Position numbers and translations under genes: made by a program
Notes under the pieces: generated by a model
What the model was told of the DNA's origin: nothing
The model's database searches: none
Seen by the model: only the letters and a program-made list of their open reading frames with translations
Shown: piece by piece, positions 25,676-33,746 of the stretch
How the letters are laid out: the number at the start of each line of letters is the position of its first letter
Position numbering within the stretch: position 1 is the first letter of the stretch
Source of the DNA: a bacterium
GTDB taxonomy: Bacteria > Vulcanimicrobiota > Xenobia > Xenobiales > Xenobiaceae
Direction: 5' to 3'
Assembly: GCA_030535355.1 (NCBI GenBank)
Contig: JAUNIO010000009.1
Span: 1 to 64,000 of the forward strand
Length of the DNA stretch: 64,000 nt

Positions 25676-26653
25676 TCAGTCGATCACAAATTCGCTTTTG
25701 TGACGCTCGCACCATTCTCGAAAAGTCGCGATCTTTATTCCAAAAGAATTGGCATAATCTATATCAGCGGTATAGCCATCGGAATTATCCCACTCGTGGG
25801 TGTCAATGCAGTCGGCGAGAAGACTTCCGTTAGTGCTCATTTCCTCATTTCCGCCGAACATGTTCTGCAGCATGCCCTCTAATTCTTTATCGGCCAGCAT
25901 TTCATCCCGGGTTTTGGAAAGCGCCTCTATCTTTTTGCCAGTCACCTGCGAGATAGTCGCCGCAATCTCTCCCATTGTCAGAGAATCGCCAGCCAAAGGA
26001 ATTTCTTTATGATCGTATTTGTCAAACTCCCGGCAGGCATCAGCTATAATAGCTCCCAGATCGTCACAGTTCATCATGGTTAGCTTAGTTTCAGGAAGCC
26101 TGGCAGACACGAGCTTGCCATCTTTCATCTGCGGGTACATACCTATAGCTTTAGGAGGAATAAAGCAGTCCATCATATATGCCGGCTTCAGGATCGCCCA
26201 ATGGCGGATATGGCTAGCTTTGACAAAGTCGATAACCGTAGATTTGGCAATCCAGTACATGCGATAGCTGCTCCAAAATTCATATCCCCAGCGCTTAAAA
26301 TGCTCCTGCTCGCCAGCGCGGTCCACTGAAGTATGCACGATATACTCTATTTCGGCTTTTTCAGCGGCCTGGATAACATTTTTGCCCACAGTAATCTCGG
26401 GAATGGGGTCTTTAGCAGTCGGCACTACGGAAATAAATACTAATATATTGACGCCGCGCATAGCAGCCTGCACACAATTTTCATCGAAGAGACTGCCTTT
26501 GAGCATTTCCACGCCCATATTTTCTAATTCTGAGATTCTGGGATCATAAGGCAGAGTAAAACCCCGTACGCTGAAACCGGCCTTTAACAAATACTTTACT
26601 GTGGGGAGACCTTGCGCTCCTGTAGCCCCAATTACCAGAACTTTTTTCTTCAT
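25676..26653 (-). CDS. NmrA-like NAD(P)-binding protein
   Basis: An atypical short-chain dehydrogenase of 325 residues. The dinucleotide-binding motif is VLVIGATGAQG (5-15), followed by YLLKAGFSVRGFTL and VFISVVPTAKD. NmrA-like proteins often sense NAD(P) or act on isoflavone-type or quinone substrates, and the canonical Tyr-Lys pair is not obvious here. The function is unknown. The C-terminal 100 residues contain a helical Met/Glu-rich region and end HKSEFVID. It precedes the selenium-type cluster but is separated from it by the 18-bp inverted repeat, so it is probably a separate unit. Confidence 0.75.
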   Translation of the reverse strand: MKKKVLVIGATGAQGLPTVKYLLKAGFSVRGFTLPYDPRISELENMGVEMLKGSLFDENCVQAAMRGVNILVFISVVPTAKDPIPEITVGKNVIQAAEKAEIEYIVHTSVDRAGEQEHFKRWGYEFWSSYRMYWIAKSTVIDFVKASHIRHWAILKPAYMMDCFIPPKAIGMYPQMKDGKLVSARLPETKLTMMNCDDLGAIIADACREFDKYDHKEIPLAGDSLTMGEIAATISQVTGKKIEALSKTRDEMLADKELEGMLQNMFGGNEEMSTNGSLLADCIDTHEWDNSDGYTADIDYANSFGIKIATFREWCERHKSEFVID

Positions 26654-26841
26654 CGGATTACTCTTTTCCCGGTTTCCGCACTGCGAGTTAAGTTGTACTT
26701 AGCTAAGCTATTCCACTGTTCAGCTAACCAGCAACATCCTGGCGGCAATATAGCGGCAATACATTAATTGTGCAGTATATTACTCAACATAATAATATAA
26801 TTCATGTTGAGTATTTTAAATTAATAAAAACTTTTTGCTTT

Positions 26842-26878
26842 AAAACAAAAAACACGATAATTCCGAAAAATTACCGTG
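26842..26878 (-). terminator. Intrinsic terminator of tRNA-Ala
   Basis: On the minus strand CACGGTAATT pairs with AATTATCGTG (one G-T pair) across a 6-base loop, followed by TTTTTTGTTTT. It starts six bases after the CCA end of the tRNA. Confidence 0.9.
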
Positions 26879-26884
26879 CTGATA

Positions 26885-26960
26885 TGGTGGAGAAGAAGGG
26901 ATTCGAACCCTCGACCTTCGCATTGCGAACGCGACGCTCTTCCAGCTGAGCCACTCCCCC
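26885..26960 (-). tRNA. tRNA-Ala (anticodon CGC)
   Basis: A 76-nt tRNA including an encoded CCA. The acceptor stem GGGGGAG/CTTCTCC holds the G3-U70 pair that identifies alanine tRNAs. The D arm is GCTC...GAGC, and the anticodon loop TTCGCAA gives CGC, reading the alanine codon GCG. The T arm is GAGGG-TTCGAAT-CCCTT. It is a single-gene unit with its own consensus promoter and terminator. Confidence 0.96.
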
Positions 26961-26975
26961 GCGAATTCGTGAGCT

Positions 26976-27004
26976 ATTATCATTCATAATGCTTAAAATG
27001 TCAA
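26976..27004 (-). promoter_or_regulatory. Sigma-70-type promoter of tRNA-Ala
   Basis: TTGACA (complement of 26999-27004) and GATAAT (complement of 26976-26981) are separated by exactly 17 bp. The tRNA 5' end lies 15 bases downstream of the -10 box. Confidence 0.88.
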
Positions 27005-27124
27005 GAGCCAAACTCTGTGTTCATTCTCTGCTCCAACTGGAATCAAAGGAACATCTTCAGCAAAATAGAAGTTATTAATTTCTGAATCGCAGATATTATT
27101 CACCAGGAAAGGTTTTCGGTAGAT

Positions 27125-28252
27125 ATGCTTCAGCGTAATTGGTTAAAAGCCACAATCTCTCTGGCACTATGCGTGCTGATGGTAGGACTAGCCCAGCCCA
27201 GCCGTGCCGCAGAAGAATCCATGCAGGCTTTAATGCTGCGCAAATTGTTTGCCACTCCGCTCGATGGCTGGAAAAAAGTATTAGAAGACAACAGAAATAT
27301 CCTCGATACCAGTTTCTTCCAGCGCGTAGAAGCGCGCATCCGCTGGAGCATAGATAACGGCCAAGTCGATGATGCTTTGCGTTTCGCCTTGGCAGGAGAC
27401 ACGGCAGGATCGATCGTTAAGCGCAAAACTGATTACCGCGTGCAAATGTCCCAGCTCTTTCGCCATAGGGGAAACCTTACCTTAGCCGCCGATATTATCA
27501 ACAACGTTCTCGTGACCGATCCAGACAACAGCGAAGCCAAATTTTACCAGGCCTCTTTAATGCACGACAACGGGCATCTGATCGAAGCCTACCCTATTTA
27601 CGAAGAACTTTACAAAAAGAATATTCATAAAGCCGAATGCGCTTACCGCATGGGGCTAATTGATGTGCAGAAGCAAGAGATATTGGAAGCGCGCAAACAC
27701 CTGCAAGAAGCAGTTAAACTCGATCCTAAACACGATTTAGCCCGTATCGAACTGGCTAAAGTTGAAAAGTTCATCGATAGCGCCACCTTTGCTCCCCCCA
27801 CTTCAGCAGCCAAAAACGATAAAAACGCAGCTCTGCCTCTCACCCTGCCCGGAGAAAGCAATATCAACACAGAAAACCTCATGGCCGACGCTAGTTTTGC
27901 CATGTCCAGCAATGAGATGGATAAAGCCGCTGAAATTTACGGGCAAATTATTGCCAAAGACCCTAAATACGTAAAAGCCTACGTCAATTTAGGCGCTATT
28001 TATTTCCAGCAAGGTGAATTCGATCAGGCGTTGCGCAACTTTACTGTAGCCAATAAACTCTCGCCTAACGATTATTCCATCACCCGCTATTTAGGATACT
28101 GCTATGAAGGGCTGTATGACGCTAGCGGCAATCAGAGCGATCTCGCTAAAGCCAGCGACTACTACAAGCAGTCTAGCACTCTCAATCCCGGCAGCGAACT
28201 AATCAAATTCGATCTGCACCGCATCACCGCTAAAATGAGCGCTAAAAAATAA
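27125..28252 (+). CDS. Secreted TPR-repeat protein
   Basis: A 375-residue protein with a cleavable-looking signal peptide (KATISLALCVLMVGLAQPSRA, cut near AEE). Tetratricopeptide repeats follow, in two groups at roughly 95-200 and 245-370. Typical repeat ends are LDPKHDLARIELAKV, DPKYVKAYVNLGAIYFQQG and LSPNDYSITRYLGYCYEG. A linker of about 45 residues rich in Ala and Lys separates them. TPR proteins scaffold complexes; the cell-envelope partner is unknown. The only ribosome-site candidate, AGGAAAGG, is about 14 bases upstream of ATG 27125, so the start is moderately sure. It is monocistronic, diverging from the tRNA. Confidence 0.8.
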   Translation: MLQRNWLKATISLALCVLMVGLAQPSRAAEESMQALMLRKLFATPLDGWKKVLEDNRNILDTSFFQRVEARIRWSIDNGQVDDALRFALAGDTAGSIVKRKTDYRVQMSQLFRHRGNLTLAADIINNVLVTDPDNSEAKFYQASLMHDNGHLIEAYPIYEELYKKNIHKAECAYRMGLIDVQKQEILEARKHLQEAVKLDPKHDLARIELAKVEKFIDSATFAPPTSAAKNDKNAALPLTLPGESNINTENLMADASFAMSSNEMDKAAEIYGQIIAKDPKYVKAYVNLGAIYFQQGEFDQALRNFTVANKLSPNDYSITRYLGYCYEGLYDASGNQSDLAKASDYYKQSSTLNPGSELIKFDLHRITAKMSAKK

Positions 28253-28261
28253 AGTTCCCCC

Positions 28262-28288
28262 AGCAGGATGTTTGCCAGGCATCCTGCT
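28262..28288 (+). terminator. Hairpin after the TPR gene
   Basis: AGCAGGATG pairs with CATCCTGCT across a 9-base loop, ten bases past the stop codon. No U run follows, so terminator function is uncertain. Confidence 0.5.
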
Positions 28289-28325
28289 TACCAGGCTGAC
28301 AGAATAATTATCCATAATCACTGTG

Positions 28326-28563
28326 CAAATTTGTTAAGACTCAATGTCGTTAACTTAAGGCTCAACGACATTGAGTCTTAACTCATATACAATTATCGCC
28401 ACATTTGTGCCCGGGCACAAGCTAGCCTATGACATAAGCAAGACCTCGATTCCCCAACAGTCTTGCCCCCCCCTTCTGTCGCAGTCGCGACTTCTCCCCT
28501 CCCATCCTTTAGGGGGAGTCAGATAGTTTCGCAAGTTAGCTAATCGCTAACTAAATGATATTA
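28326..28563 (+). mobile_element. Family A copy A6 (nearly full length)
   Basis: Carries all A features, including the left hairpin AATGTCGTT/AACGACATT, GTCGC-AGTC-GCGAC and GTTAGC-TAATC-GCTAAC, and ends taactaaatgatatta. The final TTA at 28561-28563 is read on the minus strand as the TAA stop of the DUF362 gene. No matching flanks were found. Confidence 0.82.
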
Positions 28564-29610
28564 CAGCTGAACCAAATTATATTTCTGCTCTCCTAAACCT
28601 ATGCTTTCTGCATATTCCAGCTGGTGACGTCCGGAAAACTTCACACCCGCTTCCGCCACCGCGTCATAGCAGGCGCAGTCAACTGCCACCGGATCCAGTG
28701 ACGCAAACAGTCCGATATCGGGAACCAAAGATTTCATGCGGCGGGTCTCGCAGTCGCAGCCCCTAGTGATATTTAAAGCGAAGTTAAGATAAAGATTGTG
28801 TTTGCCAAGCGCCGACGCATAGGCATACTCTGCCAAGCCCTCGCGAAAATTCTTACCCTTAAACAAATGATTCAGTATACTGGACAAAGAGAAAAAGCTA
28901 AACGACCTGATAGCCTTGTGCGGGCAGGCAGCGATACAGGCACCGCATCCTTTGCATTTTTCGCGATCAATAAAACAACGTTCACCGATATGCAAAGCCC
29001 CGAAATTGCAGCGTTTCTCGCATACATGACAGCGGTGGCAGCGGCTATTTTTTATTTGCGGCTTAACTCCTTTGTGCATCGCTAATTTGCCAGCCCGGGC
29101 CGCACATCCCATCGACAGCTGTTTAATCGCCCCGCCAAACCCGGCCAACATGTGGCCCTTAAAATGCGAGAGCACTAAAATTTGCGAAGCTTCAGCTATT
29201 TTGCGCCCAATATAACATACTTTAAAATGTTTCTTGCCAATAGCAATTTCTGTAAAATCTTCCCCTTCGTTACCGTCAGCCATAAATATGGGCAGCTGTG
29301 AGAAACCATGCTCCAAAGCTAACCTGAGATGGCGTTCACCCTCGTACCTCTCTCCGGCATACAGCACGCTGGTCTCCGTGTAAAAAGGCTTACAGCCCCG
29401 CTCTTGCAAAAGGCTAATAATGCCATCGTAATAGCTAGCCGGGATATATGTGCAGTTGCCCTTCTCGCCAAAATGCACTTTAAGCGGTAAGTCCCGCGAT
29501 AGCTCGATTTGAGTATCATCCAGCAGCTTTTCTAAAAGCTGGCGGCTTAGATTTTGAATGTCATGATGTGCCCCAGGCTGGGCAACAGGGCAGAAATAGA
29601 CCTGAGACAT
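28561..29610 (-). CDS. DUF362 protein with two 4Fe-4S ferredoxin motifs
   Basis: A 349-residue protein made of a DUF362 domain split around a ferredoxin insert. The cluster motifs are CHRCHVCEKRC near 190-200 and CKGCGACIAACPH near 219-231, giving two [4Fe-4S] sites. The DUF362 signatures are HFKGHMLAGFGGAIKQLSMGC and SLDPVAVDCACYD. Related proteins are annotated as uncharacterised iron-sulfur redox proteins. The start ATG 29610 follows GGGGAG. Its stop codon lies within the terminal bases of element A6, so the insertion seems to have set or replaced its C-terminus. Confidence 0.87.
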   Translation of the reverse strand: MSQVYFCPVAQPGAHHDIQNLSRQLLEKLLDDTQIELSRDLPLKVHFGEKGNCTYIPASYYDGIISLLQERGCKPFYTETSVLYAGERYEGERHLRLALEHGFSQLPIFMADGNEGEDFTEIAIGKKHFKVCYIGRKIAEASQILVLSHFKGHMLAGFGGAIKQLSMGCAARAGKLAMHKGVKPQIKNSRCHRCHVCEKRCNFGALHIGERCFIDREKCKGCGACIAACPHKAIRSFSFFSLSSILNHLFKGKNFREGLAEYAYASALGKHNLYLNFALNITRGCDCETRRMKSLVPDIGLFASLDPVAVDCACYDAVAEAGVKFSGRHQLEYAESIGLGEQKYNLVQL

Positions 29611-29641
29611 ACGCTCACTCCCCTAGCCAATGTCATTTAGT

Positions 29642-29788
29642 CAATGTTATTTAGTTAAGCCTCGACGACATCGGTCACCAAGCGTCTTGGCCACGCTCAG
29701 CAATACGCTGATGGCAACTGTCAAATATACTTGTTGCTGCGTTTTGCGACATGTTAATGTTGGCGTTGCAGCTAATTTAATGAAGTTG
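29642..29788 (-). mobile_element. Family C MITE-like element, copy C1
   Basis: 147 bp bounded by CAATGTTATTTAGTTA and, on the other strand, CAACTTCATTAAATTA, both variants of the terminal repeat of families A and B. The interior, read on the minus strand, matches C3 at 54698 over about 75 bp (aacgcagcaacaagtatatt). A second terminal-repeat copy (caatgtcatttagt at 29628) lies just outside it, perhaps from an older element. No gene is present. Confidence 0.68.
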
Positions 29789-29791
29789 ATT

Positions 29792-29821
29792 GTAAGCGCC
29801 AAAACTGCGTTTGACGCTTAC
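29792..29821. repeat. Palindromic 30-bp repeat (copy 2 of 2)
   Basis: GTAAGCGCCAAA pairs with TTTGACGCTTAC with one mismatch. It is the same unit as 4588-4618, in each case directly beside the end of a CAAT-ended element. Confidence 0.6.
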
Positions 29822-29862
29822 CGTTAATGCCCGCACTTCACAGCTAGCCGTTAATAATGAGA

Positions 29863-29914
29863 AAGGCCATTTCTGTCTCCGCCGCTAAGGGATGAGATAT
29901 GCAGAGATGGCCTT
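29863..29914 (-). terminator. Hairpin downstream of the pilT pair
   Basis: AAGGCCATTTCTG (29863-29875) and CAGAGATGGCCTT (29902-29914) form a 13-bp stem with one G-T pair. On the minus strand TTTCTCATTATT follows, consistent with a terminator for the pilT operon. Confidence 0.65.
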
Positions 29915-30005
29915 CATCATCTAAAAAAATAGAACTACAGCATGCTAAAGCATAGAACTTACGCTTACTAAAGCTAAGGAATATCATCACGCCTTACGGC
30001 GCTAA

Positions 30006-31103
30006 CTATTCATCGTCATCTTCGAAGCCCAGCGGGTCAATGAGGCCCGAGCGCCGCAGCACGCCGCGGTCTATGCAATAGTCAAAAGCAGTTTTTGTAT
30101 CTATCCAGCCAGTTTTGCACAGCTGAATGAGATGCGTGTCCATGGACTGCATACCTTCTTCAGCGCCCATATGAATAAACGAGCTAATCATGCTGGTCTT
30201 CGATTCGCGAATGAGGCCAGCAATACCGAAATTAACCAACATGATCTCTTGCGCAGCGACTCGGCCTTTTCTGTCACGGGTAGGCAATAGCTGCTGGGCT
30301 AAGACCGCTTTGAGCGAAGCCGAAAGCATGGAACGAATTTGCTCCTGTTCCCCAGCAGGGAAAACGTCCACAATGCGGTCCACAGTTTTGGCCGCTGAAT
30401 TGGTGTGCAGAGTAGCCAGCACCAAGTGTCCGGTTTCAGCGGCGCGGATAGCCTCGGCAATTGTCTCTAAATCGCGCATCTCACCTAGAAGGATAATATC
30501 GGGGGATTCGCGCAGAGCAGCCCGCAAAGAGCGTGCAAATGACAAAGCGTGCGGACCGATCTCGCGCTGCTGAATCATGGACTTATCCGACTGATGCACA
30601 AACTCGATGGGGTCCTCAATGGTAATAATGTGCTTGCGCTGAGTTTTATTGATATGATTGACGATAGCTGCCAAGGTAGTAGATTTGCCAGAACCAGTAG
30701 GGCCTGTGACCACTACTAAGCCTTTGGGGATATTGGCGATTTTAGTCATCACCGGAGGCATATTGAGATCGTCCAGCGTGGGCACACGGTTGGGAATAGC
30801 CCGAAAGACACCGCCCATACCGCGGTTGTGCAGCAGGAAATTAACTCGGAACCGCCCCATTGACGGCACTTCATAGGAAAAGTCCACATTGCCGGTGTCT
30901 AAAAATTCCTGCGCTAAAGTATCATTGAGGATGGGCAATAATATTTCTTCAACTTGGTCGCGTTCGATAGGAGGCTCGTCTAGAAACTTCATATCGCCAT
31001 TGAGACGGATGGCCGGAGGGGCTCCAGCTTCAAGGTGCAGGTCTGAACCGCCGTAATCGATCACTACCTGCAGATAACTCTCGAGGATCGGACTAAGGCT
31101 CAT
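30006..31103 (-). CDS. pilT: PilT-family type IV pilus retraction ATPase (second copy)
   Basis: Hexameric ATPase that depolymerises type IV pili at the inner membrane, 365 residues. Motifs: an N-terminal PAS-like domain starting SDLHLEAGAPPAIRLNG, Walker A GPTGSGKST (134-142), the Asp box EDPIEF, the AIRAAETGHLVLATLHT block with its His box, and a C-terminal helical domain ending GFEDDDE. ATG overlaps the TGA of the upstream pilT by four bases. The upstream copy is a clear paralogue, so one of the two may act as PilU. No PilB, PilC or PilM-Q genes are in the window. Confidence 0.93.
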   Translation of the reverse strand: MSLSPILESYLQVVIDYGGSDLHLEAGAPPAIRLNGDMKFLDEPPIERDQVEEILLPILNDTLAQEFLDTGNVDFSYEVPSMGRFRVNFLLHNRGMGGVFRAIPNRVPTLDDLNMPPVMTKIANIPKGLVVVTGPTGSGKSTTLAAIVNHINKTQRKHIITIEDPIEFVHQSDKSMIQQREIGPHALSFARSLRAALRESPDIILLGEMRDLETIAEAIRAAETGHLVLATLHTNSAAKTVDRIVDVFPAGEQEQIRSMLSASLKAVLAQQLLPTRDRKGRVAAQEIMLVNFGIAGLIRESKTSMISSFIHMGAEEGMQSMDTHLIQLCKTGWIDTKTAFDYCIDRGVLRRSGLIDPLGFEDDDE

Positions 31104-32185
31104 TGTTCGAGATAACTCCTTATCTGGGAAATAAAGGTATTCTTATCGTGAGCGCGATCTAAAGCGACGTTAGGATCGATCTGATGGCTTTCTACTAATT
31201 CAAAGAGCGACTGATCCATTAACCGCATGCCATCGCGGGCTCCGACCTGAATAGACGAATTGATCTGATGGAATTTGCCTTCACGAATATGAGTGCTGAT
31301 AGCTCCATTGTTGAACATCATTTCCACTGCAACCACACGGCTGGTTCCATCCATGCGCTGAATTAACTGCTGTGAAACCACACCGCACAGAGAATCAGCA
31401 AGCATGACGCGTATTTGAGCCTGGCGAGCCGCTGGGAAAACATTGATGACGCGGTTCACCGTCTGCGCAGCCGACATTGTATGCAGCGTAGCGAATACCA
31501 AGTGGCCCGTTTCCGAAGCGGTAATTGCTAACTCGATCGTTTCCAAATCGCGCATCTCGCCGACGAGAATAACGTCAGGGTCTTCGCGCAAAGCAGAGCG
31601 CAGCGCCGAGTGGAAAGTATCCACATGCGTTCCCACCGCCCGCTGAACGATCATACATTTGTTGATCGGATAGACAAATTCGATCGGATCTTCCAAGGTA
31701 ATCACGTGCAAAGGCTTAGTATTGTTGATATGGTTGATCAGAGCTGCCAAAGTCGTAGTTTTGCCGCATCCGGTAGGCCCTGTAACCAAGACCAAGCCCT
31801 GATGATAATCGACAAACTTCATAATTTCAGCGGGCAGCCCCAACTCGCCAGCCGTAGGGATCTGAATGGGAATGGAACGCAGCACAAAGCTAGTACCTAA
31901 ACGCTGGTGAAAAGCACAGCCGCGGAAACGGCGCACACCGAAGCCCGGCAGACGAGTCTCATAAGCGAAATCTATGTCCAGCTCGTTTTCTAAACGTTCA
32001 AAATCTGCCTCTGTCAAAAAATTCTTTAAGAGCACATGCACATCTTCATTATTGCTGGCAGGCAAATCTAAAAAAAATAAATCGCCATTTATGCGCAGCG
32101 CCGGAGCATGTCCCGAAGTAATAAAAAGGTCAGAACCGCTTTTTGTAAGCAGTTCTAACAGAATACCGTCTAAATTGAGAGCCAC
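31100..32185 (-). CDS. pilT: PilT-family type IV pilus retraction ATPase (first copy)
   Basis: A 361-residue PilT/PilU paralogue with SDLFITSGHAPALRINGD, Walker A GPTGCGKTT (136-144), EDPIEFVYPINK, the VGEMRDLETIELAITASETGHL Walker B region and the ATLHTMSAAQT His box. It starts with GTG 32185 behind AGGAGG. A perfect 11-bp inverted repeat lies in its leader at 32199-32227. It is translationally coupled to the second pilT. A pseudopilin gene 4 kb away (36153) is the only other pilus-like gene nearby. Confidence 0.92.
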   Translation of the reverse strand: MALNLDGILLELLTKSGSDLFITSGHAPALRINGDLFFLDLPASNNEDVHVLLKNFLTEADFERLENELDIDFAYETRLPGFGVRRFRGCAFHQRLGTSFVLRSIPIQIPTAGELGLPAEIMKFVDYHQGLVLVTGPTGCGKTTTLAALINHINNTKPLHVITLEDPIEFVYPINKCMIVQRAVGTHVDTFHSALRSALREDPDVILVGEMRDLETIELAITASETGHLVFATLHTMSAAQTVNRVINVFPAARQAQIRVMLADSLCGVVSQQLIQRMDGTSRVVAVEMMFNNGAISTHIREGKFHQINSSIQVGARDGMRLMDQSLFELVESHQIDPNVALDRAHDKNTFISQIRSYLEQ

Positions 32186-32198
32186 CTAACCCTCCTAA

Positions 32199-32227
32199 TT
32201 TAATCTAAAAATAACATTTAGATTAAA
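32199..32227. promoter_or_regulatory. Inverted repeat in the pilT leader
   Basis: TTTAATCTAAA (32199-32209) is exactly complementary to 32217-32227 across 7 bases. It begins a few bases upstream of the pilT Shine-Dalgarno site (complement of cctcct at 32191). It may be an operator or a leader hairpin. Confidence 0.4.
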
Positions 32228-32433
32228 GGATAACATTAAACGCTTGCAGCGAGCGCCGTTGTGAAGCGTTAAGAGACATAATAATACCCTCCACGCCCTA
32301 ATTAAAATATATACTTCGTCTTTTACTAAAAAAGGCCTTCCTAAGACTTTGCAGAATAATGTTTAAATACTGTAAATAGCATTACCTACAAAGAAAACAA
32401 CGCTTAGCGCTGACTTGGAAAGGAATGGGCTCA

Positions 32434-32817
32434 ATGCCAGCACCTGAATTAACTTTAAATCAGCTTCAACTAGATACGCCTGTTTACGCGCAAGATGGCG
32501 AACTCGCCGGACACCTGCGCTTTGTGTACGCCGAAAATGTACCTCCGTACGCTGTGCACAGCTTTATTTTAGACAGAGGCAATCTGGGTGGAAGCGTCGA
32601 GGTTTCCGTCAGCAGCGTGGTCAGTTATGCAGACGGAAAAGGCGGGCAGCGCATTACTCTTAATTTAAGCAATGATGACATAGCGCTCCTGCCCGAATAC
32701 ATATCGCCATTATCCCGCAGCAACCGCGATTCTCAGAGTAGCCATAAGCGCGGCAGCCGTCAGGCCCGTCCCAACAAAAGTTTTTCATACGGACGCCGCA
32801 ATGTACAGGATAGATAG
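32434..32817 (+). CDS. Small PRC-barrel-like protein
   Basis: About 127 residues. The first 85 residues (LNQLQLDTPVYAQDGELAGHLRFV...ALLPEY) look like a PRC-barrel, a small beta-barrel found in RimM and in photosynthetic reaction-centre H subunits. The tail is basic and Ser/Arg-rich (RSNRDSQSSHKRGSRQARPNK), perhaps for nucleic-acid or membrane binding. ATG 32434 is preferred because AAAGGA lies nine bases upstream. ATG 32425 is only one base from that site. It is followed 15 bases later by another small gene. The function is unknown. Confidence 0.68.
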   Translation: MPAPELTLNQLQLDTPVYAQDGELAGHLRFVYAENVPPYAVHSFILDRGNLGGSVEVSVSSVVSYADGKGGQRITLNLSNDDIALLPEYISPLSRSNRDSQSSHKRGSRQARPNKSFSYGRRNVQDR

Positions 32818-32832
32818 ACCAAGGAGCTGACT

Positions 32833-33450
32833 TTGTCTTACAATCAAGCTTTTCTGGATTTAATAGAAAATACTCGCCTAAAAATCGAAGAAAGGCTCCT
32901 CCATCTGCCTGAATCTTCCCGGCTATTAGGCATGTATCCCCAGGCCGGACAAGTCACCGCTCAGCAGTGTCTGCACGCAGCTCCTACTGTTTGCGCTCTA
33001 TTAAAAGTATGGGCCTTTTCCCCGCGCACTACCGGTGCCGTAGCCGCAAAATTCGCTGAGTATGGCCGGGAGCCATCCCTCTCACAGGATGTGGTCGGAC
33101 GAGCCCTTATGTGCTTCGGTTTAGCCAAAATATATCGGCTAACTGCAAAAAAATATGCGACTCCAGAATTTGCCCAGCTCTTTTTGCGCGTCATGTGCTT
33201 ATCGGCTTTAGATGATCGCGCTTTAGAGCAAGTCGATTGGGTCGCGCAAGCTGTCTATACCAGCCGTCACAGCAAAAGCAGCCATGACTGGCTAGCTCCC
33301 GCCTTGCTCTTTACGGTATGGACGACGAGGCTTGAGTCTCCTCAAAAAGCCCGTCAGATTGCCGGCTTGCTCGATGCTCTGGATGATTATGCGGTAAAAG
33401 CCTGGGAATACGCTTTAGCTAACCAATTATATTTAGAATATCCCTGCTGA
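32833..33450 (+). CDS. Hypothetical protein, downstream of the PRC-barrel gene
   Basis: A 205-residue soluble, mostly helical protein that I do not recognise. It starts at TTG 32833 with AAGGAG six bases upstream, a strong signal. It is Ala-, Leu- and Arg-rich with no membrane segment and no obvious metal motif. The spacing of 15 bases from the PRC-barrel gene suggests one operon. Base and codon use look like the neighbours. A decayed family A copy follows. Confidence 0.65.
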   Translation: MSYNQAFLDLIENTRLKIEERLLHLPESSRLLGMYPQAGQVTAQQCLHAAPTVCALLKVWAFSPRTTGAVAAKFAEYGREPSLSQDVVGRALMCFGLAKIYRLTAKKYATPEFAQLFLRVMCLSALDDRALEQVDWVAQAVYTSRHSKSSHDWLAPALLFTVWTTRLESPQKARQIAGLLDALDDYAVKAWEYALANQLYLEYPC

Positions 33451-33465
33451 TAATAACATTTAATA

Positions 33466-33545
33466 ATTTAATAATATCGCTATCTTAGAACTTAGCGACA
33501 TTGGCAATGTTTACTAATATACAATTATTATCATGTTTACGTCAG
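33466..33545 (+). mobile_element. Family A fragment (left end, diverged)
   Basis: The stretch cttagcgacattggcaatgt and the ctaatatacaattattatca after it match the left third of A1. The right two thirds are missing. The rest of the 296-bp gap before the dehydrogenase gene shows no other feature. Confidence 0.5.
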
Positions 33546-33746
33546 CCAACGGTTTAACAAATAACAGTTATACCGTTCGCAAATTTTAGCTAAACGCTAT
33601 CTTAACGAGATTTCATCAGCTACAGTATATTCCAAATAATCATCCGGCCTTGGAATGCGCATTCTAAGGCTTAGTTATCTTTACAAATTTAATTCTAACC
33701 ATCTTTAATCCTAACCATCATTATAATAATTATAGGAGCCTACTAA

